Assembly (NCBI GenBank): GCA_900546465.1
Contig: URCX01000012.1
Coordinates: 1 to 21,952, forward strand
Source of the DNA: an uncultured Bacteroidota bacterium
Lineage (GTDB): Bacteria; Bacteroidota; Bacteroidia; Bacteroidales; P3
Reading direction: 5' to 3'
Length of the DNA stretch: 21,952 nt
The notes below the pieces were generated by a model. It had not been told where the DNA came from, did not search any database, and saw only the letters and a program-made list of their open reading frames with translations. The position numbers and the translations under genes were made by a program. Below, one piece after another: positions 1 through 7,786 of the stretch; position 1 is the first letter of the stretch; the number at the start of each line of letters is the position of its first letter.

Positions 1-603
1 GCCTTGCTCCGAGGTACCACCCATTTGAAAAGTTCCGCCTTCCACTCTCAGCATTTTGAACTCAACACCTTTGAGAGTAAATATCTGATCTTCCTCTCTG
101 CCTTTTCTTTGCTGTTCTTCAAGTTCCTTTTTCTTTAATTCGGTTTTTCTGCTTTGTATTTCTATTTTATCACTTTCTTGTATTCTATCATGGAAGTAAG
201 GTTTTATTTTCTCAAACAACTCTCCGAAATAATCCTCAGGATTACCAGGAAATGCGTCAAGCCAATTTATATTTGTAAGACGATATTTCTTGGCTTTGAT
301 ATATTCAATATTTTCTATCCTAAAAGGTATTACCAAACGCTTCTCCTTAAATGCAAGCTCTATCTCCCTTGTAGTCTCTTCCGATTTATTGGAAGCCTGT
401 GTGTGGACGTACACCAACACTTTGCAATCTTCTATTGCATCAACTATATATTCGCCCCAATCTTTGCCTTTCGGCACATCTCTGTACGCAACGAAGCAAT
501 GGAGATTTCTTCCCTCCAAGTAATGACATAAGTCTTCGATTGTTTTCTCGTCCTTGGTCGAATGGCTTATAAATATATCGTATTTTCTTTCGCTTTGGTT
601 CAT
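1..603 (-). CDS. TIR domain-FGE/SUMF1 domain fusion protein, partial (3' end beyond the window)
   Basis: The reading frame is open from an ATG at 603 to the window edge (201 residues). Residues 6-135 are a TIR domain. It opens with YDIFISHSTKDEK, and the later motif TREIELAF places the conserved acidic residue at about Glu80, where TIR NADases have their catalytic Glu. Residues 140-172 are a charged, probably coiled linker rich in Lys/Glu/Gln. Residues 176-201 (FTLKGVEFKMLRVEGGTFQMGG) match the start of the FGE-sulfatase/SUMF1 C-type-lectin-like fold. TIR domains in bacteria often cleave NAD+ or signal in anti-phage defence. FGE-fold domains act as formylglycine enzymes or as ligand-binding modules. 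Inference: a cytoplasmic sensor-effector protein; no signal peptide is seen. The start is supported by a -7 box 20 nt upstream. The C-terminal domain is incomplete, so its class is less certain than the TIR call. Confidence 0.85.
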   Translation of the reverse strand, partial: MNQSERKYDIFISHSTKDEKTIEDLCHYLEGRNLHCFVAYRDVPKGKDWGEYIVDAIEDCKVLVYVHTQASNKSEETTREIELAFKEKRLVIPFRIENIEYIKAKKYRLTNINWLDAFPGNPEDYFGELFEKIKPYFHDRIQESDKIEIQSRKTELKKKELEEQQRKGREEDQIFTLKGVEFKMLRVEGGTFQMGGTSEQG

Positions 604-622
604 ACTGTTTATTCTTATACTG

Positions 623-653
623 CAAAGATAGTATATTTTCGCCGAAGCACAAA
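623..653 (-). promoter_or_regulatory. Bacteroidota-type promoter of the TIR-FGE gene
   Basis: On the minus strand the -7 box TATCTTTG occupies 630-623 and TTTG occupies 653-650. The 19-nt spacer matches the Bacteroidota consensus TTTG-N19-TAnnTTTG. The start codon lies 20 nt downstream, giving a short leader. The -33 part overlaps the beginning of the hairpin repeat that starts at 658. Confidence 0.7.
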
Positions 654-657
654 AACA

Positions 658-740
658 GAAAGGCGTTTCGCAAAACTGAAAGGCCGAAAGAATTTTCTGA
701 AACGCCCTTTCGGAAAATTAAAAGGGCGTTTTAATTTTGC
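658..740. repeat. Intergenic hairpin repeat, copy A
   Basis: The copy holds three related arms: GAAAGGCGTTTC (658-669), GAAACGCCCTTTC (699-711) and AAAGGGCGTTT (721-731). The last two form a perfect 11-bp stem (700-710 with 721-731) around a 10-nt loop. The first arm can pair instead with the second, so two structures compete. From about 681 to 735 the sequence aligns with the repeat at 8972-9022, including the shared run AAATTAAAAGGGCG. It lies between the end of punA and the promoter of the TIR gene and may also terminate the punA operon, although the T-run after the stem is better in the plus direction. Confidence 0.65.
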
Positions 741-840
741 TTTTGCAAAGGACTGTTTATCCGTGTCTTACAAAAGAGGATTTTTAAGCCTTTTTCATGG
801 CTTCAAGGCTCGTCCCTATAAGTTGTTTCCGTGCTTTGTT

Positions 841-1656
841 TCAGAGATTGTTTATAAGGCTCTTCACTATAAGGCTCATCTTATTACCTGCCTTGGCAAC
901 GCCTTCCAAAACCTCCTCATGAGTGCATTCTTTCACCTCATCGGGTCTGAAAACATTGCCTATCACACTCATGCCAAGCACTTTTATTCCGGAATGAGCG
1001 GCAACGATTACCTCCGGAACGGTACTCATGCCCACGGTGTCGCCTCCTATGGTTCTGAAAAAGCCGTACTCGGCAGGGGTTTCATAGCTTGGACCGGTCG
1101 TTCCCACATAAACGCCCTCCTGCAAAGAAATACCGTTTTGTGAAGCGGCGATTTTGGCATATTCTCTTATTGTTTTGTCGTAAGCATTGTCCATCGAGGG
1201 GAAACGAGTTCCGAATCTCGAATCATTAGGTCCGATAAGCGGGTTGGGCATAAAGTTTATATGGTCTTTTATCAGCATTATGTCGCCCACATTGTACGTC
1301 GGGTTTACCGCTCCCGAAGCATTGGTTACCACAAGCAGTTCGACACCCAAGGCTTTCATCACTCTGATTGGGAAGGTTATCTGTTGCATGGTAAATCCCT
1401 CGTAATAATGGAAGCGTCCCTGCATACACATTATTTCTTTACCACCCATGGTGCCGAAAAGCAGCTCTTCCTTATGTCCTTTCACCGTGGAGACAGGGAA
1501 ATTCGGTATGTCCTTATATGCCATTCGGCTTTCCAGTTCCATTCCTTCGGCGAAGTCTCCCAATCCGCTGCCCAATATGACTGCCGTTTTAGGCTTTATT
1601 GTCGTGCGTTCTTTGAGGTATTGTGCCGTTTGTTCGATTGTTTGATACATATACAT
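841..1656 (-). CDS. punA: Purine nucleoside phosphorylase
   Basis: Phosphorolysis of purine nucleosides (inosine, guanosine) to free base and ribose 1-phosphate, for cytoplasmic purine salvage. The protein has the trimeric PNP family pattern: phosphate loop GSGLGDFAEG near the N-terminus, KGHKEE with the conserved His, VTNASGAVNP, NPLIGPND, GPSYETPAE, then STVPEVIVAAHSG and SVIGN near the C-terminus. Length, about 271 residues, is normal. The frame is open up to 1686, but the extra N-terminal residues have no family counterpart, so I start at the Met-Tyr-Met-Tyr pair (1656, or 1650). The gene overlaps the 3' end of lpxK by about 60 nt, which implies co-transcription and perhaps translational coupling. 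lpxK-punA adjacency is known from other Bacteroidales. Confidence 0.93.
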   Translation of the reverse strand: MYMYQTIEQTAQYLKERTTIKPKTAVILGSGLGDFAEGMELESRMAYKDIPNFPVSTVKGHKEELLFGTMGGKEIMCMQGRFHYYEGFTMQQITFPIRVMKALGVELLVVTNASGAVNPTYNVGDIMLIKDHINFMPNPLIGPNDSRFGTRFPSMDNAYDKTIREYAKIAASQNGISLQEGVYVGTTGPSYETPAEYGFFRTIGGDTVGMSTVPEVIVAAHSGIKVLGMSVIGNVFRPDEVKECTHEEVLEGVAKAGNKMSLIVKSLINNL

Positions 1657-2630
1657 TGATTTATTATTGTTTTCAGCGATTCGCAAGTTCGAGGATAAGG
1701 CATTGCCTCCACATCTATGGGAAGCACATAAACATCTATGGGAAACGACCCTATTCTTCCGGCGTCTTTTTCTGTTGTCAGCAAAATGCTGTCCGCTTTT
1801 CCGAGCTTTCGGAACTCTTGCAATATGTGAAGGCGGTCTCTTTGCGAGAAGTTATGATGGTCGTTGTATGAGATTGTGCCGAGCAAAAGGGTTTTGCTTT
1901 TCAGATAGCTTACTATATGGGAATTATTCGATATTCCCGTGAAAAGAACTACGCTATGCTCGGATAAATTCAGCTTTCGGCTTTCGTCATTCAGAAGATA
2001 GGGCAGTCGGTAATGTATTTCGGAAAAGAAAATCCTTTGATCTGGCAGAGGTTTCAACTTTTCTGCAAAATCCTTTCTCTCCCTCTCTTCAAGGGGAGGA
2101 CATTTGGTTACCACTATGCAGTCTGCCCTTTTATAGCCTTGGCGATACTCCCTGAGCAGACCGAAAGGCAATACTCTGTCTTTGAAGAAAGGTCGATTGT
2201 ATTCGGTCAACAATATGTTGAAATCCCGAGCCGTGTATCTGTGTTGGTAAGCGTCATCGAGCAGAACGAGGTCTATGGCAGGGTATTCGGCTTCTATGAT
2301 TTCTATTGCTTTATTACGACTTTCGCATACTGCAAAAAGAACATTAGGGAACTTCTTTGCCATTTGCAGAGGCTCATCTCCGAAATCCTCAGCCCTGCCC
2401 TGCGGATCGACAAGCCTGTAACCTTTGGTCTTTCTGCCATATCCGCGGGATATGACGGCTATGTTGTAAGACGAAGCAAGCAATCGGAGCAGATATTCTA
2501 CAAAAGGAGTTTTCCCCGTGCCGCCGGCTTTCAGATTTCCGACGCTTATGACAACCGTATCGTGAGAAAGGGTTTTCAAAACGCCCTTATCGAACAATAG
2601 GTTGCGGATATGGTTTATCAGTCCGTACAT
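1596..2630 (-). CDS. lpxK: Tetraacyldisaccharide 4'-kinase (lipid A biosynthesis)
   Basis: LpxK uses ATP to phosphorylate the 4' position of the tetraacyldisaccharide 1-phosphate precursor of lipid A at the inner face of the cytoplasmic membrane. The family P-loop GNLKAGGTGKTP is at residues 31-42, followed by VISRGYGRKTKG, GDEPLQMAKKFP and LLDDAYQHR (the conserved D-D-x-x-Q-H segment), and LTTEKDAGR near the C-terminus. The N-terminal helix (MYGLINHIRNLLFDKG) matches the membrane-binding helix of the family but is slightly short: relatives usually have about ten more residues before it. An upstream in-frame stop sits seven codons before this ATG, so the start is well bounded. It begins 4 nt after the Cys-rich lipoprotein gene and its 3' end overlaps punA. 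Confidence 0.95.
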   Translation of the reverse strand: MYGLINHIRNLLFDKGVLKTLSHDTVVISVGNLKAGGTGKTPFVEYLLRLLASSYNIAVISRGYGRKTKGYRLVDPQGRAEDFGDEPLQMAKKFPNVLFAVCESRNKAIEIIEAEYPAIDLVLLDDAYQHRYTARDFNILLTEYNRPFFKDRVLPFGLLREYRQGYKRADCIVVTKCPPLEERERKDFAEKLKPLPDQRIFFSEIHYRLPYLLNDESRKLNLSEHSVVLFTGISNNSHIVSYLKSKTLLLGTISYNDHHNFSQRDRLHILQEFRKLGKADSILLTTEKDAGRIGSFPIDVYVLPIDVEAMPYPRTCESLKTIINQCICIKQSNKRHNTSKNARQ

Positions 2631-2634
2631 CAGC

Positions 2635-3060
2635 TTAATTATTACAGTTGTTTACCCAGAGATATAAGCCGTCGAAATAAGAACAATAGGTAAAGAGAGA
2701 CCTCTTTGCAAGACTTCCTTGGATGGGTGAGCCGTCGTATGAAATATATTTTGAATTGCATTTGGGACAATGCAATATGACATTATTGGTACTGTCAACC
2801 TCCAATCTGCCATGGCAGTTCTTGGCTACGCAAGTGCGTTCAAATGCGATGAACTCGTCCCAACTGTTACGGAAAATAACAACGCCTCTTGCTCCTCCCT
2901 CGAAGTATTCCCAGCCTCGGTTACCGTAGTTGAGATTATAATATTCCGCACTATCGGGATCGATATAAAAATTCACGTAGGCATAATCCGGATATTCCTC
3001 TTCGCATGAGGTGAATAACATAAGGCTCAAAGAAAACAGCAACAGAGTAATTCTTTTCAT
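2635..3060 (-). CDS. Small lipoprotein with a Rieske-like, all-cysteine metal site
   Basis: A 141-residue protein with an N-terminal signal and lipobox LFTSC (Cys19), so probably an exported lipoprotein. Beyond the signal, the segment ERTCVAKNCHGRLEVD ... HCPKCNSKYISYDGSPIQG has the layout of a Rieske ferredoxin domain: two loops about 15 residues apart, then a Y/F-x-x-D-G-x-x-x-x-G turn. Rieske sites use C-x-H and C-x-x-H. Here the second loop is C-x-x-C (Cys98, Cys101) and the first has Cys77, Cys82 and His83. The site therefore looks remodelled, perhaps to bind zinc instead of a 2Fe-2S cluster. The gene is 4 nt upstream of lpxK and 71 nt downstream of the glutaminyl cyclase gene. Its role is unknown. 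Confidence 0.75.
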   Translation of the reverse strand: MKRITLLLFSLSLMLFTSCEEEYPDYAYVNFYIDPDSAEYYNLNYGNRGWEYFEGGARGVVIFRNSWDEFIAFERTCVAKNCHGRLEVDSTNNVILHCPKCNSKYISYDGSPIQGSLAKRSLFTYCSYFDGLYLWVNNCNN

Positions 3061-3077
3061 TCTCTTTGGTTGATAAA

Positions 3078-3108
3078 CAATTCATGCAGCGTTCGGCTGC
3101 ATGAATTG
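3078..3108 (-). terminator. Strong hairpin between the glutaminyl cyclase and lipoprotein genes
   Basis: A perfect 13-bp inverted repeat, CAATTCATGCAGC (3078-3090) and GCTGCATGAATTG (3096-3108), with a 5-nt loop. On the minus strand it is followed by TTTATC, a weak T-run. It could be an intrinsic terminator, an attenuator or an mRNA-processing/stability element that sets a different expression level for the downstream lipoprotein-lpxK-punA genes. The loop-to-ATG distance leaves only about 17 nt before the next start codon. Confidence 0.6.
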
Positions 3109-3131
3109 CATAAGATATTTATCGGAAAACG

Positions 3132-4133
3132 TTATTGAACGCTGTATATTGTGGTAAGACAGACGTCTCCGACTATTTTCAAAGTTCGTTTGTCTATATA
3201 ATCCATATTATCTTTCACAGTATGCCAATAAGGAAAGAAGCTGCTCGCAGGATTGTTCTGTACAATATCTATCATTGGTATTTTGGCATAGATATTGACC
3301 CATATATGGTCGTCCATTATCGAAGGAGTTTTTTCGCTTACAAAAATATCGGAATAACCCTTGCTTGCTGCTATATCCCACACCTTGTTCATTATGGAAG
3401 AGGCGTATCCCATGGATTGAGCCTCCTTTGTAAAACGCGGATTGTTGTATCCGACCATGTCCAAGAGTATGCCGTAATTGGCTTTGTAGAAAGGAATGTG
3501 AGTATTCTGCGACCAGTATTGAGAACCGAGGCACCAATCGGTTTGATCTTCCACATCCGATTCCACTGCCCACTGTGGTGAACCTTGGTCTTCCAAGTCG
3601 AAGAATATTATATCGACACCTTGCGATGTCGGTTTTTGCTTCAATACTCTTGCAATCTCCATCAATACGCCCACTCCGCTGGCTCCATCATTTGCTCCGA
3701 GTATAGGAGTTTTGTGATTGGCAGGTTCGGGGTCGTGATCTGCCCAAAGACGGCTGTCCCAATGGGCTCCGAGAAGCACTCTGTCCGTTGCATCGAGATT
3801 AAAGGAAGCAATAATATTACGTCCTTTGACTTCGGTATTATCCCACAGCCGAGAAGAAAATTCCTGAACATAAACAGTGTCTGCATAGAGTCTCATGAAC
3901 TCTATGATGTAATCTCCGCAAGACTGTGCCGCCTTTCCGTTCGGTATTCTCGGTCCGAAATCGCATTGAGTCTTGACATAATGATAAGCACTGTCGGCAT
4001 TGAAGTCCGGTATCTCTATTTTGGAATAATCAAAACCGTCGGCAGACGGAGCATTTTGCTTTTTGCAGGAAACGAATGCAAAGATTGCAAGTAGCAATAA
4101 GCCGCATATAAATATATTATGGTTCTTTCTCAT
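3132..4133 (-). CDS. Glutaminyl-peptide cyclotransferase (type II-like, M28 fold), lipoprotein
   Basis: Predicted to convert N-terminal glutamine of exported proteins to pyroglutamate after signal-peptide removal. From the ATG at 4133 the protein has 333 residues: a signal with lipobox FVSC (Cys23), then an M28-type alpha/beta domain. Single-zinc ligands match those of animal QC: Asp149 in ILGANDGASG, Glu181 in FFDLED, and His276 in MDDHIWVN. A WHTVKDNMDYID motif follows. Other M28 members are aminopeptidases with two zinc ions, but the DDH motif and the single-zinc pattern favour the cyclase. The frame extends to 4169, but that start would overlap cysS and precede the signal peptide by 12 residues. 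Located 20 nt after cysS. Periplasmic type II QCs are known from oral Bacteroidales. Confidence 0.85.
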   Translation of the reverse strand: MRKNHNIFICGLLLLAIFAFVSCKKQNAPSADGFDYSKIEIPDFNADSAYHYVKTQCDFGPRIPNGKAAQSCGDYIIEFMRLYADTVYVQEFSSRLWDNTEVKGRNIIASFNLDATDRVLLGAHWDSRLWADHDPEPANHKTPILGANDGASGVGVLMEIARVLKQKPTSQGVDIIFFDLEDQGSPQWAVESDVEDQTDWCLGSQYWSQNTHIPFYKANYGILLDMVGYNNPRFTKEAQSMGYASSIMNKVWDIAASKGYSDIFVSEKTPSIMDDHIWVNIYAKIPMIDIVQNNPASSFFPYWHTVKDNMDYIDKRTLKIVGDVCLTTIYSVQ

Positions 4134-4153
4134 CTCTGATATGTTTTTTCGGA

Positions 4154-5626
4154 TTACTCCATCGTCCAACTTGCACCCTCTTTGCCGTCTTTGATTACTA
4201 TTCCCGCCTTTGCCAATTCATCTCTTATCATATCGCTCTTTGCCCAATCCTTATTTGCTCTTGCCTCTTTGCGGAGAGACAAAACGATTTGCATAAGCGA
4301 ATCTACAATGTGCATGGAATTATCCGCCTGTTCGTTTTTCATTCCGAGTATATCGTTGAAGATAACGGCGAAGTTCTCTTTCAGTGCCTGTTTATCCTCT
4401 TCCGTTATGCTCTCTTTCCTATCGGCAACAAGGTTTATGAGACGTGTGATTTCAAAAAGCTCGGCTATAACCATAGGAGTGTTGAAGTCATCGCACATTG
4501 CCTCGATACATTTATCGAACAAGGCAGAGAAATCCATGCTTGACTTATCCGATGTCGGTAAAGCATCTATATTTTTTTGTGCTTCAAACAACTTCTTCAT
4601 TCCTTTCTCGGCTGCGGATAATGCTTCGTTGGAAAAATCCAATGTGGAACGATAATGTGCCTGCAAGATGAAGAAACGTATTGTCATAGGGCTGTAAGCC
4701 TTATCCAACTTAGGGTGTTTGCCATCGAAGAACTCGTTTAAGGTGATGAAATTGCCCAAGCTCTTTCCCATCTTTTGCCCGCCGATTGTTATCATATTGT
4801 TATGCAGCCAGTATTTGGCAGGTTCGCAACCGAAAGCACAGACGGATTGGGCTATTTCGCTCTCATGGTGCGGGAATAAGAGGTCCAAGCCGCCTCCATG
4901 AATGTCAAATCTCTCTCCAAGGTACTTTCGACTCATTGCAGTACACTCCAAATGCCAGCCGGGGAAGCCTATGCTCCACGGAGACTCCCATCGCATGATA
5001 TGTTCCGGTGAAGCCTTTTTCCAAAGTGCGAAATCGGCAGGGTTATGCTTCTCACTCTGTCCGTCCAATTCGCGAGTGTTTGCAATCATTTCGTCAATGA
5101 CGCGATTGGAAAGTATTCCGTATTTATGTGTATCGTTATTGTATTTGTTGACATCAAAATATACGCTGCCGTTACTTACATAGGCATAAGCCTTTTCAAG
5201 TAGGATTTTGACGATGTCTATTTGCTCCATGATATGTCCCGTAGCCGTCGGCTGTATGCTTGGTCGCATTATGTTCATTGCGTCCATTGCATCAAGGTAT
5301 CGCTTGGTATAGTACTGCGCAACCTCCATAGGTTCGAGTTGTTCTATTCTTGCTTTCTTTTCTATTTTGTCTTCGCCGGCATCGCTGTCGTTTTCCAAAT
5401 GCCCTACGTCCGTTATATTTCTCACATATCTCACTTTATAGCCTAAGAATTGCAGGAAGCGGAAAACAGTATCAAATGTCAATGCGGCTCTTGCATGTCC
5501 CAAGTGAGCGTCTCCGTAAACCGTAGGTCCGCAAACGTACATTCCGACAAAGGGAGGATTGATAGGTTCAAATTCTTCTTTCTTTCGCGACAAGGTGTTG
5601 TAAACAACCAATTTTCCTTTATTCAT
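4154..5626 (-). CDS. cysS: Cysteinyl-tRNA synthetase
   Basis: Class I synthetase charging tRNA-Cys with cysteine in the cytoplasm. The 490-residue length is normal. Visible signatures are the zinc ligand Cys32 in [10 protein letters not shown], the HIGH motif as HLGH (41-44), WHLEC with the second zinc Cys228, [11 protein letters not shown] (His253-His254 and Glu), and the KMSKS loop as KMGKS (285-289). The C-terminal helical and anticodon-binding domain runs from about 310 to 490 and ends with [10 protein letters not shown]. Glycine in place of serine in KMGKS is a common variant. It sits 10 nt after the permease gene and 20 nt before the cyclase gene. Confidence 0.97.
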   Translation of the reverse strand: MNKGKLVVYNTLSRKKEEFEPINPPFVGMYVCGPTVYGDAHLGHARAALTFDTVFRFLQFLGYKVRYVRNITDVGHLENDSDAGEDKIEKKARIEQLEPMEVAQYYTKRYLDAMDAMNIMRPSIQPTATGHIMEQIDIVKILLEKAYAYVSNGSVYFDVNKYNNDTHKYGILSNRVIDEMIANTRELDGQSEKHNPADFALWKKASPEHIMRWESPWSIGFPGWHLECTAMSRKYLGERFDIHGGGLDLLFPHHESEIAQSVCAFGCEPAKYWLHNNMITIGGQKMGKSLGNFITLNEFFDGKHPKLDKAYSPMTIRFFILQAHYRSTLDFSNEALSAAEKGMKKLFEAQKNIDALPTSDKSSMDFSALFDKCIEAMCDDFNTPMVIAELFEITRLINLVADRKESITEEDKQALKENFAVIFNDILGMKNEQADNSMHIVDSLMQIVLSLRKEARANKDWAKSDMIRDELAKAGIVIKDGKEGASWTME

Positions 5627-5636
5627 AATTATTATT

Positions 5637-6860
5637 CTACTTATCTGTTACCATCTTTATTCTTCTGACCATTACGCCTACACAAAGGCTTGCTATCACC
5701 ATAACGAGCAAAAAGACGCTTATTATATCGAATGCTCTTAATTCTACGGGAAAGCTGTCCACCACAAAGCCTGTTGTGCCTATTTTTATCAAGCCGAATT
5801 GCTGTTGGACAAAGCAAAATAAACTTCCAATCAACAATCCTGCAATGCAACCGCAAGCACTCAGCACCGTACCGACTATGAAAAATATCTTTCTGATGTT
5901 TCTCATGCTTGTTCCCATGGAAGAAAGTATTCTTATATCGTTCCGCTTCACCATTGCGAACAATGAAACCGACCCCATGACATTGAAACTCGCTATAAAG
6001 ACGATAAAGCCGAGTATAAGATAGACCGCAAATCGCTCTGCCTTGACGACCTTATAATATAATGGGTCTTGTTCGAAGCGGTTCTTCACTACAAGGTTTT
6101 GGCTTACCGATCTCTCAATCTCTTTTTTCACTTTATCGGTTTTCTTACGCTTATCGGTAGATATATTCAGGCTTGTTATCTCATCTTCTCCGTATTCCAA
6201 TAAATCCTGTGCAAAGCTCAAAGGCACAAATGCCGCCTTTCTGTCCATATCTCCCTCTGTTGCAAAACAGCCGGCATATTCCGCCACTTGCATATTAAGA
6301 TTTTCTTCAGGAATAAAGGAGGTTCCCATATTGCTTTTGGGACTGCAGAATTTCAATAAGGGTCTCATCTTCTCCATTCCCCGCCCCAAGCCTATTTCCA
6401 TGCCGAGAGCATAACCGAGAACGCTTTTCGGCTCTTCCGCCGTACCCAAATCGAAATTCCCTGTCTGCACCGTGGTATCCATTCCGCTCAAATGTGGATA
6501 AGCCTTCTCTACCCCCCACAATTCAACAATCGTCTGCCTTTCTCCGCAATTCATAAGAACGGATTCCCTTACTGTTTTTTCGCAATACTTCACTCCTTCG
6601 ATTTTGCGAATCTTCTCCAAATCTATTTCATCAGTCGAAAACGTTTTTCCTTTCCTGCTTTCAATGCTGATGTCGGGGTAAGAGAATGAAAGCATCTTGT
6701 CTGCAACGCCGGTAAAACCGTTGAATACGCTCAGCACCACAAGCAAAGCCATGGACGAAACCAAGATTCCTATAAGCGAAATCAAAGAAATGATATGAAC
6801 AATCCCAACATCTTTCTTTGAAAAGAAGTATCGCCAAGCTACAAAGAAAGGAAACTTCAT
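5637..6860 (-). CDS. FtsX/LolC-E family ABC transporter permease
   Basis: A 407-residue inner-membrane protein with the MacB-PCD/FtsX layout. A first membrane helix at about 20-45 is followed by a large periplasmic domain at about 50-270. Three more helices lie at about 275-300, 325-350 and 375-400. The first cytoplasmic stretch [14 protein letters not shown] and the coupling loop [26 protein letters not shown] are typical of LolC/LolE-type permeases, which pull lipoproteins out of the inner membrane. No ATPase gene is adjacent, so the LolD-type partner must be encoded elsewhere. It lies 12 nt after rbfA and 10 nt before cysS. The exact substrate cannot be read from the sequence. Confidence 0.88.
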   Translation of the reverse strand: MKFPFFVAWRYFFSKKDVGIVHIISLISLIGILVSSMALLVVLSVFNGFTGVADKMLSFSYPDISIESRKGKTFSTDEIDLEKIRKIEGVKYCEKTVRESVLMNCGERQTIVELWGVEKAYPHLSGMDTTVQTGNFDLGTAEEPKSVLGYALGMEIGLGRGMEKMRPLLKFCSPKSNMGTSFIPEENLNMQVAEYAGCFATEGDMDRKAAFVPLSFAQDLLEYGEDEITSLNISTDKRKKTDKVKKEIERSVSQNLVVKNRFEQDPLYYKVVKAERFAVYLILGFIVFIASFNVMGSVSLFAMVKRNDIRILSSMGTSMRNIRKIFFIVGTVLSACGCIAGLLIGSLFCFVQQQFGLIKIGTTGFVVDSFPVELRAFDIISVFLLVMVIASLCVGVMVRRIKMVTDK

Positions 6861-6872
6861 CGCTTTCCCGAT

Positions 6873-7217
6873 TTACTCTTTGAGCAAACGCTCTATATTC
6901 TCGCTATAATCCAAACTATCGTCCACAAAGAAGCTCAAATCCGGAATAATCCTCAACTGATGTCTCTCCAAGGCTGCCAACTTCATTCTGAGCAAGGTTT
7001 TATTCTTCTCAATCAAAGCAAATATCTCTTCTGTCTTCATTCCGCCTATTGCGAAAATGCTTACATAAACCCTTGCTATCGACAAATCTGCCGACACTCT
7101 CACTCTCGTGGGAGTAATCATTGCTCCGCAAAACAAATTCTTCGCTTCCTCTCGGAAAATGCAGCCCATATCCTTTTGAATCAGACGGGCAACCTTCTGT
7201 AATCTGCTACTATCCAT
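6873..7217 (-). CDS. rbfA: 30S ribosome-binding factor A
   Basis: RbfA binds the immature 30S subunit and helps 16S rRNA maturation, also during cold adaptation. The protein has the small KH-like fold: SSRLQKVARLIQKDMGCIFREE at the N-terminus, then TRVRVSADLSIARVYVSIF and ERHQLRIIPDLSFFVDDSLDYSENIERLL. An in-frame ATG at 7226 lies inside the promoter's -7 box and cannot be used from that promoter. The ATG at 7217 gives the usual family N-terminus and 114 residues. It is the first gene of the minus-strand run and is followed 12 nt later by the permease. Confidence 0.94.
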   Translation of the reverse strand: MDSSRLQKVARLIQKDMGCIFREEAKNLFCGAMITPTRVRVSADLSIARVYVSIFAIGGMKTEEIFALIEKNKTLLRMKLAALERHQLRIIPDLSFFVDDSLDYSENIERLLKE

Positions 7218-7223
7218 ATTTTG

Positions 7224-7231
7224 CAAAGATA
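7224..7231 (-). promoter_or_regulatory. -7 promoter element of the rbfA operon
   Basis: TATCTTTG on the minus strand (7231-7224) is a perfect Bacteroidota -7 box. Only six bases separate it from the rbfA ATG at 7217, so transcription would start at or just before the start codon. No clear TTTG is seen at -33; the best position has a weak match. Confidence 0.65.
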
Positions 7232-7293
7232 CAAAAAACAGATGTTAGCATTACGGTTTGCCCATATTTTTTTGAAATACCCGTTTTTACGGA

Positions 7294-7322
7294 TTTGCAT
7301 AAGCGATTATTCATTACCTTTG
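7294..7322 (+). promoter_or_regulatory. Promoter of queD
   Basis: TTTG at 7294-7297 and TACCTTTG at 7315-7322 are separated by 17 nt, close to the usual 19. Five bases lie between the -7 box and the queD ATG at 7328, again predicting a leaderless or nearly leaderless mRNA. It is arranged back to back with the rbfA promoter. Confidence 0.65.
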
Positions 7323-7327
7323 CACCC

Positions 7328-7786
7328 ATGAAAGTAAGACTTACAAAAGAATTCGGTTTCGAGATGTCGCACGCCTTGAATAATTATGATGGTCAGTGCA
7401 GCAATATACACGGACACTCATACAAACTTCTCGTTACCATAAAAGGAGAACCCATAGAGGACAAGAATAGTCCCAAATACGGAATGCTTATGGATTTCGG
7501 CGATTTGAAACGCATAGTTCAAAGTAAAATCATAGATGTTTACGATCATGCCTTGGTCTTGAACAAAGACAGCCGTTTCCTTGTCTATGCCGATAAAATG
7601 GACACCAAACTTGTAGTCTCGGAATATCAACCCACATGCGAAAATCTTCTCTCCGACTTTGCCGAAACCATAGCAGCCGAATTGCCGGAGGGAGTGGAAT
7701 TGTACAAATTGCGATTGCATGAAACAGCAAGTTCATATGCCGAATGGTATAGAGAAGACAATATAACAAAACACCCGAATAAGTGA
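7328..7786 (+). CDS. queD: 6-carboxytetrahydropterin synthase (QueD/PTPS family)
   Basis: Converts 7,8-dihydroneopterin triphosphate to 6-carboxy-5,6,7,8-tetrahydropterin, an early step of queuosine (7-deazaguanine) synthesis. The 152-residue protein has the T-fold zinc site: His15 in EMSHAL and His28/His30 in NIHGHSY. The catalytic Cys24 lies just before, and Asp and His residues follow in VYDHALVLN. The family Glu lies in LRLHETASSYAEW. The upstream open frame continues far past this ATG, but the promoter's -7 box at 7315-7322 fixes the start here. The stop overlaps the start of the next gene. A eukaryote-like PTPS role in biopterin synthesis is possible but less likely in this phylum. Confidence 0.92.
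   Translation: MKVRLTKEFGFEMSHALNNYDGQCSNIHGHSYKLLVTIKGEPIEDKNSPKYGMLMDFGDLKRIVQSKIIDVYDHALVLNKDSRFLVYADKMDTKLVVSEYQPTCENLLSDFAETIAAELPEGVELYKLRLHETASSYAEWYREDNITKHPNK

Noticed and set aside
562..1143. A 193-residue plus-strand open frame
   Set aside because: It spans the TIR gene start, the hairpin repeat and the end of punA, all supported on the other strand.
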